DNA from: an uncultured Caryophanales bacterium
GTDB taxonomy: Bacteria; Bacillota_I; Bacilli_A; RF39; UBA660
DNA: 64,000 nt
Assembly: GCA_946534345.1 (NCBI GenBank)
Contig: CAMNCL010000002.1
Span: 1 to 64,000 of the forward strand
Reading direction: 5' to 3'
The notes below the pieces were generated by a model. It worked only from the letters and a program-made list of their open reading frames with translations, did not search any database and was not told where the DNA came from. Both the position numbers and the translations under genes were made by a program. Below are positions 36,768-44,014 of this stretch, piece after piece. Every line of letters starts with the position of its first letter. The stretch's first letter is position 1.

Positions 36768-36813
36768 CGTACAAAAATATTTTTCTATGGTATTATAAGA
36801 TTAGGAGGTATAT

Positions 36814-38193
36814 ATGGAATATAAATATAAAAAAGATTTAGATAAAAATATTTTTAGAGGATACGATATAAGAGGAGTATATCCTACTAATATAGATGAA
36901 GATACTGCTTATACTTTTGGATTGGGATTTGGTACTCATATACAAAGAATAGGTAAAAAGAAGTGTGTTGTAGGACATGACAATAGATTATCATCTCCTA
37001 GTTTATATGAAGCAGTTATTAAAGGTATTTTAGATACTGGTGCAGATGTAGTAAGACTTGGATTATGTACTACACCAATGTATTATTATGCTTGTATAAA
37101 AATGGGAATACCAAGTGGTGCAATGATTACAGCATCTCATAATCCAAAAGATGATAATGGTATTAAATTTGCATTAGATGAAAAAGGAAATTGTAAAGGT
37201 CAAGAAATACAAGACTTCTTAGCTGAATTAATTGAAGGAGACTTTATTTCTGGGCAAGGACAAGTATCAGATTATGATATAGAACCAGAATATTTAGAAC
37301 TATATAGAACTAATTTACATTTTGGTGATAGAAAACTAAAAGTAGTATTAGATCCTGCTAATGGAACAACTTCTGACTTTTGTCGTAAAGTATATGAAAT
37401 GTTTCCAATGGATTTAACAATTATTAATGAAGAAAGTGATGGTAATTTTCCAAATCATCATCCAGATCCATGTGTTGAATCAAATCTTGATCAATTAAAG
37501 GCTAAAGTAAAAGAAATAGGAGCCGATGTTGGAATATCTTTTGATGGTGATGGAGATAGACTAGGAGTAGTCACGAGTGATGGTAAGTATATCGCAACTG
37601 ATATTTATATGATTATTATTATTCGTGATATAGTAAATAAAGTAGAAAAGAAAAAATTCTTATACGATGTTAAGTGTTCTAAGACATTGAGCGATGAAAT
37701 AGAAAGATTAGGAGTAGAAGGAGTATGTTATCGTACGGGTAACTCTTATACAAAAGCTAAAGTTAGAGAAGATAATTTACCATTTGGAGGAGAATTATCA
37801 GGACATGTATACTTCAATGATCGTTGGCCAGGATTTGATAGTGGAATGTATGCTGGACTTAGATTACTTGAAATTATGTCTAAAACAGATAAAACAATCG
37901 ATGAATTGTTAGAAGGAATTAATCATTATTATTCAACAGAAGAAATTAAGTTTGCATCAACTGATGAGAAAAAGATAGAAGTAGTAGATAAAGTAAAAGC
38001 ATATGCTGATTCTAAGAATTATAAATATAATGATATTGATGGAATTAGAGTTAATTTTGATGATGGTTGGGCATTAGTAAGATATTCTAATACTGGACCT
38101 AATATAACTGCTAGATTTGAAGCAAATACAGAAGAAAGGCTACAAGAATTACAAGATGAATTTGTAGGTAAAATAAATGAGTACAACGTCTAA
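36814..38193 (+). CDS. manB: Phosphomannomutase/phosphoglucomutase
   Basis: 459 residues of the alpha-D-phosphohexomutase family. The phosphoserine loop is TASHNPKDDNG (Ser near 108), metal binding is by FDGDGDR near 243-248, sugar specificity by GGELSGH near 330, and the C-terminal phosphate loop is RYSNTGPN near 430. The GGELSGH loop fits PMM/PGM enzymes that interconvert hexose 1- and 6-phosphates for glycan synthesis. The choice between glucose and mannose is not certain. Its end overlaps the next gene by 17 bases. Confidence 0.9.
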   Translation: MEYKYKKDLDKNIFRGYDIRGVYPTNIDEDTAYTFGLGFGTHIQRIGKKKCVVGHDNRLSSPSLYEAVIKGILDTGADVVRLGLCTTPMYYYACIKMGIPSGAMITASHNPKDDNGIKFALDEKGNCKGQEIQDFLAELIEGDFISGQGQVSDYDIEPEYLELYRTNLHFGDRKLKVVLDPANGTTSDFCRKVYEMFPMDLTIINEESDGNFPNHHPDPCVESNLDQLKAKVKEIGADVGISFDGDGDRLGVVTSDGKYIATDIYMIIIIRDIVNKVEKKKFLYDVKCSKTLSDEIERLGVEGVCYRTGNSYTKAKVREDNLPFGGELSGHVYFNDRWPGFDSGMYAGLRLLEIMSKTDKTIDELLEGINHYYSTEEIKFASTDEKKIEVVDKVKAYADSKNYKYNDIDGIRVNFDDGWALVRYSNTGPNITARFEANTEERLQELQDEFVGKINEYNV

Positions 38194-38857
38194 AAAAGCT
38201 TATGTATATAAAATGAATCTAGTTCCAGCTAATATTTTAGGAATAGTTATATTTATTATTTTAGTAGTATTTAGTTTCTTAATAAAAGCAGATATGTATG
38301 TTGATATGAACTTAGCAGTACTTTTCTTGATTATGCTTTTATATCTTGCCTTACATGAATTCTTACATGGAGTAGGCTATTTAATAGGAGGTACAAAAAG
38401 AAAGAATATTTCTTATGGTATAGCTTTAGAAAAAGGAATATTATATTGTATGGCATATCAAGAATTAACTAAGAAGAATATTTTAATATCTTTACAAATG
38501 CCATTTATGGTAATAGGAGTTATTACATATATAATTGGTTATTTCTTAAACATCCCAGTATTAATATGGTTATCAATAGTTAATTTAATAGGAGCTTCAA
38601 TGGATTTAATGATGTTTCTATATATTTTAAGATTAAAAGATGTAGTATATAGTGAATCAGGAGAACCAGATCAATTTGTATTAATATCAAAAGAAGATCT
38701 AACTAAAAAGAAAAGTATTTATTTTAAAATAGTAGATATAAAAGACTATAAAGCATCTGATTATAAGTTCAAAGATATCAAAAAAATAAGTATTAGTAAG
38801 CAATCATATATAGTAATAGGAATATTAGTATTATTATGCCTTGTTTCATTAATATAA
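38177..38857 (+). CDS. DUF3267-type membrane zincin, putative metallopeptidase
   Basis: 226 residues with four hydrophobic segments (about 15-33, 40-60, 98-118, 122-145) and a final one at the C-terminus. The motif LALHEFLHGVGYLIGG near residue 60 is an HExxH zinc motif at a membrane helix, as in DUF3267 proteins, which look like small integral-membrane zinc peptidases. Starts within the end of the phosphohexomutase gene, with no strong ribosome site, so translation is probably coupled. An ATG at 38213 is an alternative start. Terminator follows. Confidence 0.75.
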   Translation: MSTTSKKAYVYKMNLVPANILGIVIFIILVVFSFLIKADMYVDMNLAVLFLIMLLYLALHEFLHGVGYLIGGTKRKNISYGIALEKGILYCMAYQELTKKNILISLQMPFMVIGVITYIIGYFLNIPVLIWLSIVNLIGASMDLMMFLYILRLKDVVYSESGEPDQFVLISKEDLTKKKSIYFKIVDIKDYKASDYKFKDIKKISISKQSYIVIGILVLLCLVSLI

Positions 38858-38890
38858 ATATTTAATTGTCTTGTTTTGTCAAATAGAATA

Positions 38891-38917
38891 GATATTCATA
38901 CAATTGAATATCTTTTT
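38891..38917 (+). terminator. Terminator
   Basis: GATATTCA, loop TACAAT, TGAATATC and T run; 8-bp perfect stem. Confidence 0.82.
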
Positions 38918-38932
38918 ATGTTATATTTATAC

Positions 38933-38961
38933 TTGAATAACTAAAATACATGTGGTATATT
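38933..38961 (+). promoter_or_regulatory. Promoter of helD leader
   Basis: TTGAAT (38933-38938), 17-base spacer ending TGG, TATATT (38956-38961); transcript start near 38968. Confidence 0.65.
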
Positions 38962-38967
38962 GATTAG

Positions 38968-39047
38968 GACGTTTTAGCCTATACTTTTTACCTATACTAC
39001 ATGATGAATGTAGGTTTTTTGCTTAGTTTAATATATTAATTAAGGAG
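38968..39047 (+). promoter_or_regulatory. Attenuator-like leader of helD
   Basis: Between the promoter and the helD ribosome site lies an intrinsic-terminator structure: CTACAT (38997-39002), loop GATGA, ATGTAG (39008-39013), G, six T (39015-39020). Upstream is a direct repeat CCTATACT (38978-38985 and 38991-38998), the second copy of which overlaps the left arm of the hairpin, offering an alternative pairing. A terminator between a gene and its own promoter indicates conditional read-through. The inducer is unknown. Confidence 0.5.
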
Positions 39048-39053
39048 GAAAAA

Positions 39054-41084
39054 ATGCCAATCAGTGAAACAGAATTTACCAAAGAAAAGAAAATCTTGAA
39101 AAAAGTACAAAAGCTCTTAAATGAGACATTATCTTCTCTTGGAGAAGATGTAATTGAAGATGAAGATGGTCTTACTGAATTCAAAAAAATGATGTGGGAG
39201 AATGTAACTAACTTTGATTCCGGAGAAGCCCAACAAGTTATGGCCGCAACTGCGTTAGAGGCCGATAAAGTTTTTAGAAGACGAGATTATTTTAGACGAT
39301 TATGTAAGATTAAAAACAAACCATATTTCGCAAGTATAGTTTTTAAAGATGAAGCAGGGGAGATATTTAATATTTATATGTCTCTAACTTATTTAAAAGA
39401 TGAAGATTCTAACAATATTTTATATGACTGGAGAAGTCCTATATGTAGTTTGTTTTATGATTATGAAACTGGTCCATGTAGTTATACAGCTCCTGAAGGT
39501 GTAATAAGCGGAGAATTAAAAAGAAAAAGACAATACAAAATAGAAAATAGTAAACTAGTAGGAGTATTCGATAATAGTTTAAATATAAGTGATGAAGTCC
39601 TACAAGAAGTATTATCTGAAGAATCTAGTGATAGAATGCGACAGGTCGTAAATACGATTCAACAAGAGCAAAATCAAGTGATTAGGAATCTTGAAGATGA
39701 TAATTTGATTGTACAAGGTATTGCAGGATCAGGTAAAACTACAGTAGCACTACATAGAATAGCTTTTTTACTTTATCGATTAAAAAATTTAAATAGTAAT
39801 AATATATTAATATTTTCACCCAATAACATATTTACTGAGTATATATCAGATGTATTACCTTCTCTTGGAGAAGATAATACATTACAAACTACATTTTCAG
39901 ATTATTTAGAAGCTTTTATTACTGAGTATAAAGGAGTAGAAAGCTTTACTGATTTTATATCTAGATATTATTCATACAATGAAGTTAATCCAGAACTTGT
40001 AGAATATAAACAAAGTGATAGTATTATTAAAGATTTAGATAACTATCTAAATGATTATATAAGTAATTGTAAATTTACTTCTTCATTTAATGAAGGAGAA
40101 GCACATCATATAGAAAAAGATGAAATCAATGAAATGTTACACTATAAGTATGATAGATTACCTTTGTTTGAGAGAGTAGATGAGATAGCTGAAAAATTAT
40201 GTTCAAATAATTATAAAGGTAGATTAGCTAAGAAAAAAACATATTTAAAACTCTTATATGAAAACTGTAATTTCAAAAAAGACTATAAACAGATAATGAA
40301 AGATTTTTATCTTAGTGACTATAGTAAAGTAATACTACCAGAACAGATTATAGATAAATTTGTTAATAAAGCTTATATAAACTATGAAGATGCTTTAATA
40401 TTTGCCTATATTAAAGGAAAACTAGAAGGATTTATTTATGAATCAAGAATTAAACAAGTAATTATAGATGAAGCTCAAGATTACAATAGACTACAATATA
40501 TAATTATAAATGAAATATTTAAAAAGGCTGACTTTACAGTACTTGGAGATATTAATCAAAATATTAATCCATATTATCACTATAAGTCATTACAAGAACT
40601 TAGTGATTTGTTTAGGGGAGAGACAAAATATTTAGAATTATTAAAAACTTATAGATCTTCTCCAGAAATAATTGATTATACTAATAAAATATTGAATTTA
40701 AAACATGTTAATGCAGTTAGAAAAAGTACTAATAAACCAGTAGTTTTAAAGAAGAATGTAGTAGATTTAAAAGAAAGTTTAACAAATGATATTAAGAAGT
40801 TACAAGATGAGTATAAAAGTACTGCAATAATAACTAAAGATAATCGTGAAGCAGAATTTATCTATGATTTAATTAAAGATGATATTAATATTTCTTTAGT
40901 AGATGCGACTACAAAAGGATTTACAAAGAATTTAATAATAGTACCTGCATATGTATCAAAAGGATTAGAGTTTGATAGTGTAATTATCTATAATGATCGT
41001 AATAATTCATATCGAAAAAATGAAAGAAATTTACTATATGTAGCATGTACAAGATGTCAACATGAACTATATATTTACAATTAA
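39054..41084 (+). CDS. helD: HelD-type superfamily 1 helicase (RNA polymerase recycling factor)
   Basis: 676 residues. The N-terminal coiled coil (1-60) is followed by YDWRSPICSLFYDYETGPCS near 128-147 and RKRQYKIE, both typical of HelD; Walker A GIAGSGKTT near 222-230; VIIDEAQDYN near 470; and the C-terminal SKGLEFDSVII and LLYVACTRCQHEL. HelD enters RNA polymerase channels and removes stalled enzyme or nucleic acid; in some bacteria it protects against rifamycins. Slightly shorter than Bacillus HelD (about 770). AAGGAGGA ribosome site. The attenuator-like leader suggests induction by stress or drug. Confidence 0.88.
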   Translation: MPISETEFTKEKKILKKVQKLLNETLSSLGEDVIEDEDGLTEFKKMMWENVTNFDSGEAQQVMAATALEADKVFRRRDYFRRLCKIKNKPYFASIVFKDEAGEIFNIYMSLTYLKDEDSNNILYDWRSPICSLFYDYETGPCSYTAPEGVISGELKRKRQYKIENSKLVGVFDNSLNISDEVLQEVLSEESSDRMRQVVNTIQQEQNQVIRNLEDDNLIVQGIAGSGKTTVALHRIAFLLYRLKNLNSNNILIFSPNNIFTEYISDVLPSLGEDNTLQTTFSDYLEAFITEYKGVESFTDFISRYYSYNEVNPELVEYKQSDSIIKDLDNYLNDYISNCKFTSSFNEGEAHHIEKDEINEMLHYKYDRLPLFERVDEIAEKLCSNNYKGRLAKKKTYLKLLYENCNFKKDYKQIMKDFYLSDYSKVILPEQIIDKFVNKAYINYEDALIFAYIKGKLEGFIYESRIKQVIIDEAQDYNRLQYIIINEIFKKADFTVLGDINQNINPYYHYKSLQELSDLFRGETKYLELLKTYRSSPEIIDYTNKILNLKHVNAVRKSTNKPVVLKKNVVDLKESLTNDIKKLQDEYKSTAIITKDNREAEFIYDLIKDDINISLVDATTKGFTKNLIIVPAYVSKGLEFDSVIIYNDRNNSYRKNERNLLYVACTRCQHELYIYN

Positions 41085-41325
41085 TGTAAATATTGTTTGT
41101 AATCAATGAATAATAGAATAAGACTAAAAAAAAATACAAAAAAATTTAAAAAAACTGTACAAAAAAATATAGAACTATGTTATTATTTTATTAGTAAGAT
41201 ATTTGTCGATAAGGATATGTAAAATAGATGTTTAATTTTGTAAATTTACATTTATTTTTATGTAAACTTACAGTTATAGAATATTATTTGACAATTATGT
41301 GATAAACTAAAATAGAGGTGGTACA
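41085..41325 (+). promoter_or_regulatory. Intergenic region with paired TGTAARYTTACA palindromes
   Basis: 241 bases with no gene. A TGTAAATTTACA palindrome (41239-41250) and TGTAAACTTACA (41261-41272) lie 22 bp centre to centre, about two helical turns, suited to cooperative binding of a dimeric repressor. Downstream TTGACA (41288-41293) and TAAAAT (41308-41313) could be a promoter, but the 14-base spacer is short. The left part is A-rich with no clear helD terminator. Confidence 0.4.
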
Positions 41326-42291
41326 ATGAATGAATTAATCGAATTTTTAACTTCAAAAGAAATAATAATTGTTTATTGTATTTCTTTCTTGGCTTGTTTA
41401 TTATGTTTTATAATTTATATTGTTGAAAAGCATAGTGATAGTTATAAGAAGAAACATAATACTCGTGAATTAAATAAGTTAGTTGCTCAAATAAAAGATA
41501 GATTTGGTGGAGAAGAAGCTGAATCCATTGAAGAGTTAGATGAACCTGTACTAGAGACTGATTCAGAAGCAAGTGCTGTTCATGATATGTTAGAATCTAC
41601 TCTTCAATTAGATAGTATTGCTCAATTAGAAGATGCTAAAGAAATAGTTGAAGAAGAACCAGTTATTATTGAACCTATTGATATTGTAGAAGATATTGAT
41701 GAAGATGTAGAAGATGAATTAGAGTATACTACTATTGAGCCTGATCAAGAAACTGCTCAATTAGAATTAAAGAAAATAACTGAAGAATTAAGAAAAAATG
41801 CTGAGATAGAAGCAACTGGAGAATTATCTTTAGCTAACTTTGAAGAACAACAAGAAGAAAATGCTATTATTAGTTTAGAAGAATTATTAAAAAAGGGAAA
41901 AGATATTTATAAGGCTAATGAAATGACACAATATGTTGATGAAAAAACAATGCCTATAAGTATTCAAGAATTAGAGATTCAATCTGGAAATACTGCTGCA
42001 TCATTTGATGAACCATTCTTAATTGAAAATGTAATCTCTGATGAAGAGAAGAGAGAAGTAGAACAAGAAGCATTAAAAGAAAAACCAAAGATGCGTATGG
42101 ATGACTTTAAAACTATTGGTTCTAAGTTTAAGAATAGTCCTATTATATCTCCAGTATTTGGTATTGAAAGAGATAAGAAAAATGATTTAGAATTAGAAAA
42201 TACTGCAAACTTCGAAAAGTTTGATCAGCAAATAAAGAAAACCAATGATTTTATGGTTACCCTGCAAGAATTACAAAATAAATTAGATTAG
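41326..42291 (+). CDS. Membrane-anchored acidic cytoplasmic protein
   Basis: 321 residues. One N-terminal transmembrane helix (about 13-31, IIIVYCISFLACLLCFIIYI), then a long Glu-rich, probably disordered and helical domain with KSHS-type basic residues just after the helix, which puts the domain inside. No recognised domain. The arrangement (single N-terminal span, acidic helical tail) resembles division-site proteins of the EzrA/ZipA style only in shape, so no function is assigned. Own upstream region with candidate operators; terminator follows. Confidence 0.7.
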   Translation: MNELIEFLTSKEIIIVYCISFLACLLCFIIYIVEKHSDSYKKKHNTRELNKLVAQIKDRFGGEEAESIEELDEPVLETDSEASAVHDMLESTLQLDSIAQLEDAKEIVEEEPVIIEPIDIVEDIDEDVEDELEYTTIEPDQETAQLELKKITEELRKNAEIEATGELSLANFEEQQEENAIISLEELLKKGKDIYKANEMTQYVDEKTMPISIQELEIQSGNTAASFDEPFLIENVISDEEKREVEQEALKEKPKMRMDDFKTIGSKFKNSPIISPVFGIERDKKNDLELENTANFEKFDQQIKKTNDFMVTLQELQNKLD

Positions 42292-42310
42292 TAGTAATAC
42301 TAATCTTTTC
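42285..42310 (+). terminator. Terminator
   Basis: AGATTAGTA, loop GTAA, TACTAATCT and TTTTC; overlaps the stop codon. Confidence 0.8.
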
Positions 42311-42312
42311 TA

Positions 42313-42341
42313 TTGCATAAATATAATTAATTTATTATAAT
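42313..42341 (+). promoter_or_regulatory. Promoter of short RNA, module copy 2
   Basis: TTGCAT (42313-42318), 17-base spacer, TATAAT (42336-42341); same architecture as the promoter at 20748. Confidence 0.7.
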
Positions 42342-42347
42342 CAAGAT

Positions 42348-42420
42348 AAGGAAGGAAGTCTTTTTGGATAGACGAATTCCCTTTGGAATTCATCTGGGGT
42401 TAAAACCCAGATGTTTTTTT
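42348..42420 (+). ncRNA. Short antisense RNA candidate, module copy 2
   Basis: About 73 nt, starting AAGGAAGGAAGTC. First hairpin GAATTCC, loop CTTT, GGAATTC; terminator hairpin CATCTGGG, loop GTTAAAA, CCCAGATG and seven T. Compared with copy 1 (20783-20852) the first hairpin has changed on both arms but stays paired, which is the mark of a functional RNA fold. The 3' end overlaps the stop codon of the minus-strand micro-peptide gene. Confidence 0.55.
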
Positions 42421-42496
42421 ATTTAAATAATATTATAAATACTAAACTAAATAAAAGGAGAATTATAAAATATAAAGATTTCTCTCTACAAGTCAT
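42419..42496 (-). CDS. 25-residue hydrophobic micro-peptide, type I toxin candidate, copy 2
   Basis: Minus-strand ORF of 25 codons, start MTCREKSLYF, then one membrane-length hydrophobic stretch and a C-terminal Lys. It has the same ribosome site (AAAGGTGGTG) and 5' leader as copy 1. Differences from copy 1 in the coding part: Ile to Val at one position plus two silent changes. The spacer on the 5' side (42497-42556) is nearly identical between copies, so the leader is under constraint too, perhaps folding to control translation. Confidence 0.6.
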   Translation of the reverse strand: MTCREKSLYFIILLLFSLVFIILFK

Positions 42497-42602
42497 AATA
42501 ACACCACCTTTCATAGAGTAACCGAACCCCATAAAAGGAAAACATCTAAGACTACCTTCATATATTATTATTCACAAGAATTATCTATAATTATGAAAGC
42601 AT

Positions 42603-42631
42603 TTGAAATAAATAAAATAATAAAGTATACT
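42603..42631 (+). promoter_or_regulatory. Promoter of surface protein copy 2
   Basis: TTGAAA (42603-42608), 17-base spacer, TATACT (42626-42631), matching copy 1 in both boxes and spacing. Confidence 0.75.
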
Positions 42632-42648
42632 TATAATAGGTGAAGTGT

Positions 42649-43755
42649 ATGAGAATAGATAAAGATAATATCAAAATAATACTTATTCTCTTAGTAGTAG
42701 CTTTAGGAATAGGATACTCATATTTAAATACAGAATTAAATATAAATGGAACTGCTAATATAAATAGTGCAAACTGGAGTGTATATTGGAATAATGTACA
42801 AGTATCAAATGGATCAGTAGAAGCCACAACACCAACAATAGATACAAATAAAACAACAGTGACTTTTAATGTAACTTTAACTAAACCAGGAGATTATTAT
42901 GAATTCACTGTTGATGCTGTAAATGCTGGTACATTAGATGCGATGATTGATACGATCAGTTCTAAACTAAATGGGACAACTATCACAACATTACCAGCTT
43001 ATCTAGAATACGATGTAACATATTCTGATGGAAATCCATTACAAACAAATCAAGAGTTGTTACATGATTCAACAGAAACCTATAAAGTAAGAATAGCTTA
43101 TAAAGATGATATAAGTGCAAGTGACTTACCAAGTACAAATCAAAGTTTATCATTACAATTTAGTGTTACATATAAACAAGCAGATGATAGTGCTCAAGCA
43201 GTAGATCACGGAACAACTGTCTATACAGTAAGTTCAACAACTAGTCATATAGGACAAGCAATACCAAATGATATAACCCAATATAGTAGTGCAAGTGATG
43301 CCATGGCAGCAATCTCAAATAAACCATTATATTTAAAACACGTAATAAGAAATGGATTAATTGATGAAAGCTATGTAGAATTTGTAGTAACACAGGCTAT
43401 GGCCAATGCAAATAGTGGAATGACTGCTGGAACATATGCATTAAGAGGTTTAAATACATACGATGAAAATTCGAGCTCAACAAACTATTGTAAAGCAGAA
43501 TATTACACTGGAGGATATTGTATAAATCCTTACTATGAAAGTAATAAAGCAACATTGCTACAAGCCTTTGGAAGTGCGAATTGTAGTTCTGAATATGATG
43601 GTGGAGATTACAAATCTTTAACATGTAGTGTGTCGGGCTTGGGTGCCTATGCCATTTCGAATGGCGGTGTCAGTGCGCACGATGCCTCTTGGGACTGCAA
43701 CGTGCATGATGATGGTGCGTCCGACTGTGTTGGTGAAATTATTAATCCCAAGTAG
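42649..43755 (+). CDS. TasA/camelysin-like surface protein with variable C-terminus, copy 2
   Basis: 368 residues. Same N-terminal signal/anchor and beta-rich domain as the protein at 21081 (for example LNTELNINGTANINSANWSV and QAIPNDITQYSSAS). Near residue 290 it has its own cysteine-containing loop (TNYCKAEYYTGGYC). From about 43622 the coding sequence becomes A-poor and GC-rich and the protein aligns gap-free with copy 1 but at only 14 of 39 positions (C, G, S, V, Y, D and T kept). It then runs a little longer, to EIINPK. The conserved residues look like a scaffold presenting variable positions. Start 42649 follows AGGTGA. Confidence 0.8.
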   Translation: MRIDKDNIKIILILLVVALGIGYSYLNTELNINGTANINSANWSVYWNNVQVSNGSVEATTPTIDTNKTTVTFNVTLTKPGDYYEFTVDAVNAGTLDAMIDTISSKLNGTTITTLPAYLEYDVTYSDGNPLQTNQELLHDSTETYKVRIAYKDDISASDLPSTNQSLSLQFSVTYKQADDSAQAVDHGTTVYTVSSTTSHIGQAIPNDITQYSSASDAMAAISNKPLYLKHVIRNGLIDESYVEFVVTQAMANANSGMTAGTYALRGLNTYDENSSSTNYCKAEYYTGGYCINPYYESNKATLLQAFGSANCSSEYDGGDYKSLTCSVSGLGAYAISNGGVSAHDASWDCNVHDDGASDCVGEIINPK

Positions 43756-43927
43756 TTGAGCATGGCCAGCCCGGCGGTCCGGTGGTGTAAGCCACTAGCA
43801 TCTAGTAATCTAGAATCCGAACAAGCTATGCTTGTGAGACGAGGAATTTTTCGAAGAAAAATATCCGAGAGTGCCGAAAGGAGCTATGCTAATTGTAGGA
43901 CAATAAAAATATATATAATGATGTTAT
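43756..43927 (+). other. GC-rich structured non-coding stretch
   Basis: 172 bases, far more GC-rich than the surrounding DNA at its left end (GGCCAGCCCGGCGGTCCGG at about 43764-43782). It shows several hairpins: TGG/CCA around 43783-43794, ACAAGC-TAT-GCTTGT near 43820-43834, and GGAATTTTTC against GAAAAATATCC near 43841-43865. There is a 9-base direct repeat AGCTATGCT (about 43823 and 43882). The segment TCTAGAATCC followed by a hairpin and GAG resembles the right ends (omega RNA region) of IS605/IS1341 TnpB elements. This could be a relic, or an RNA of the neighbouring surface gene. A frame downstream of the TAG at 43753 stays open but has no ribosome site, so I do not call a gene. Confidence 0.4.
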
Positions 43928-43953
43928 AAGCAACCTCAAATAGGTTGCTTTTT
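43928..43953 (+). terminator. Terminator
   Basis: AAGCAACCT, loop CAAAT, AGGTTGCTT and T run. It ends the transcript through the GC-rich stretch. Confidence 0.88.
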
Positions 43954-43956
43954 GAA

Positions 43957-43985
43957 TTGCTCTACGAACATTTTTTTGATATAAT
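43957..43985 (+). promoter_or_regulatory. Promoter of mtaB
   Basis: TTGCTC (43957-43962), 17-base spacer ending TGA, TATAAT (43980-43985). Confidence 0.6.
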
Positions 43986-44014
43986 ATGTATGTTGATGGA
44001 AAGATAGTGATATT

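Larger units (their letters stand above)
42300..43755 (+). repeat. Duplicated module, copy 2
   Basis: Matches 20735-22181 in order and orientation: short RNA, minus-strand micro-peptide, spacer, conserved promoter, surface protein. No terminal inverted repeats or transposase were found around either copy, so the duplication mechanism is unclear. Confidence 0.7.

Noticed and set aside
43762..43923. Open frame downstream of surface protein copy 2 (starts MASPAVRW)
   Set aside because: No ribosome binding site, ends near a terminator, and overlies strong hairpins; more likely non-coding RNA or element relic than a gene.
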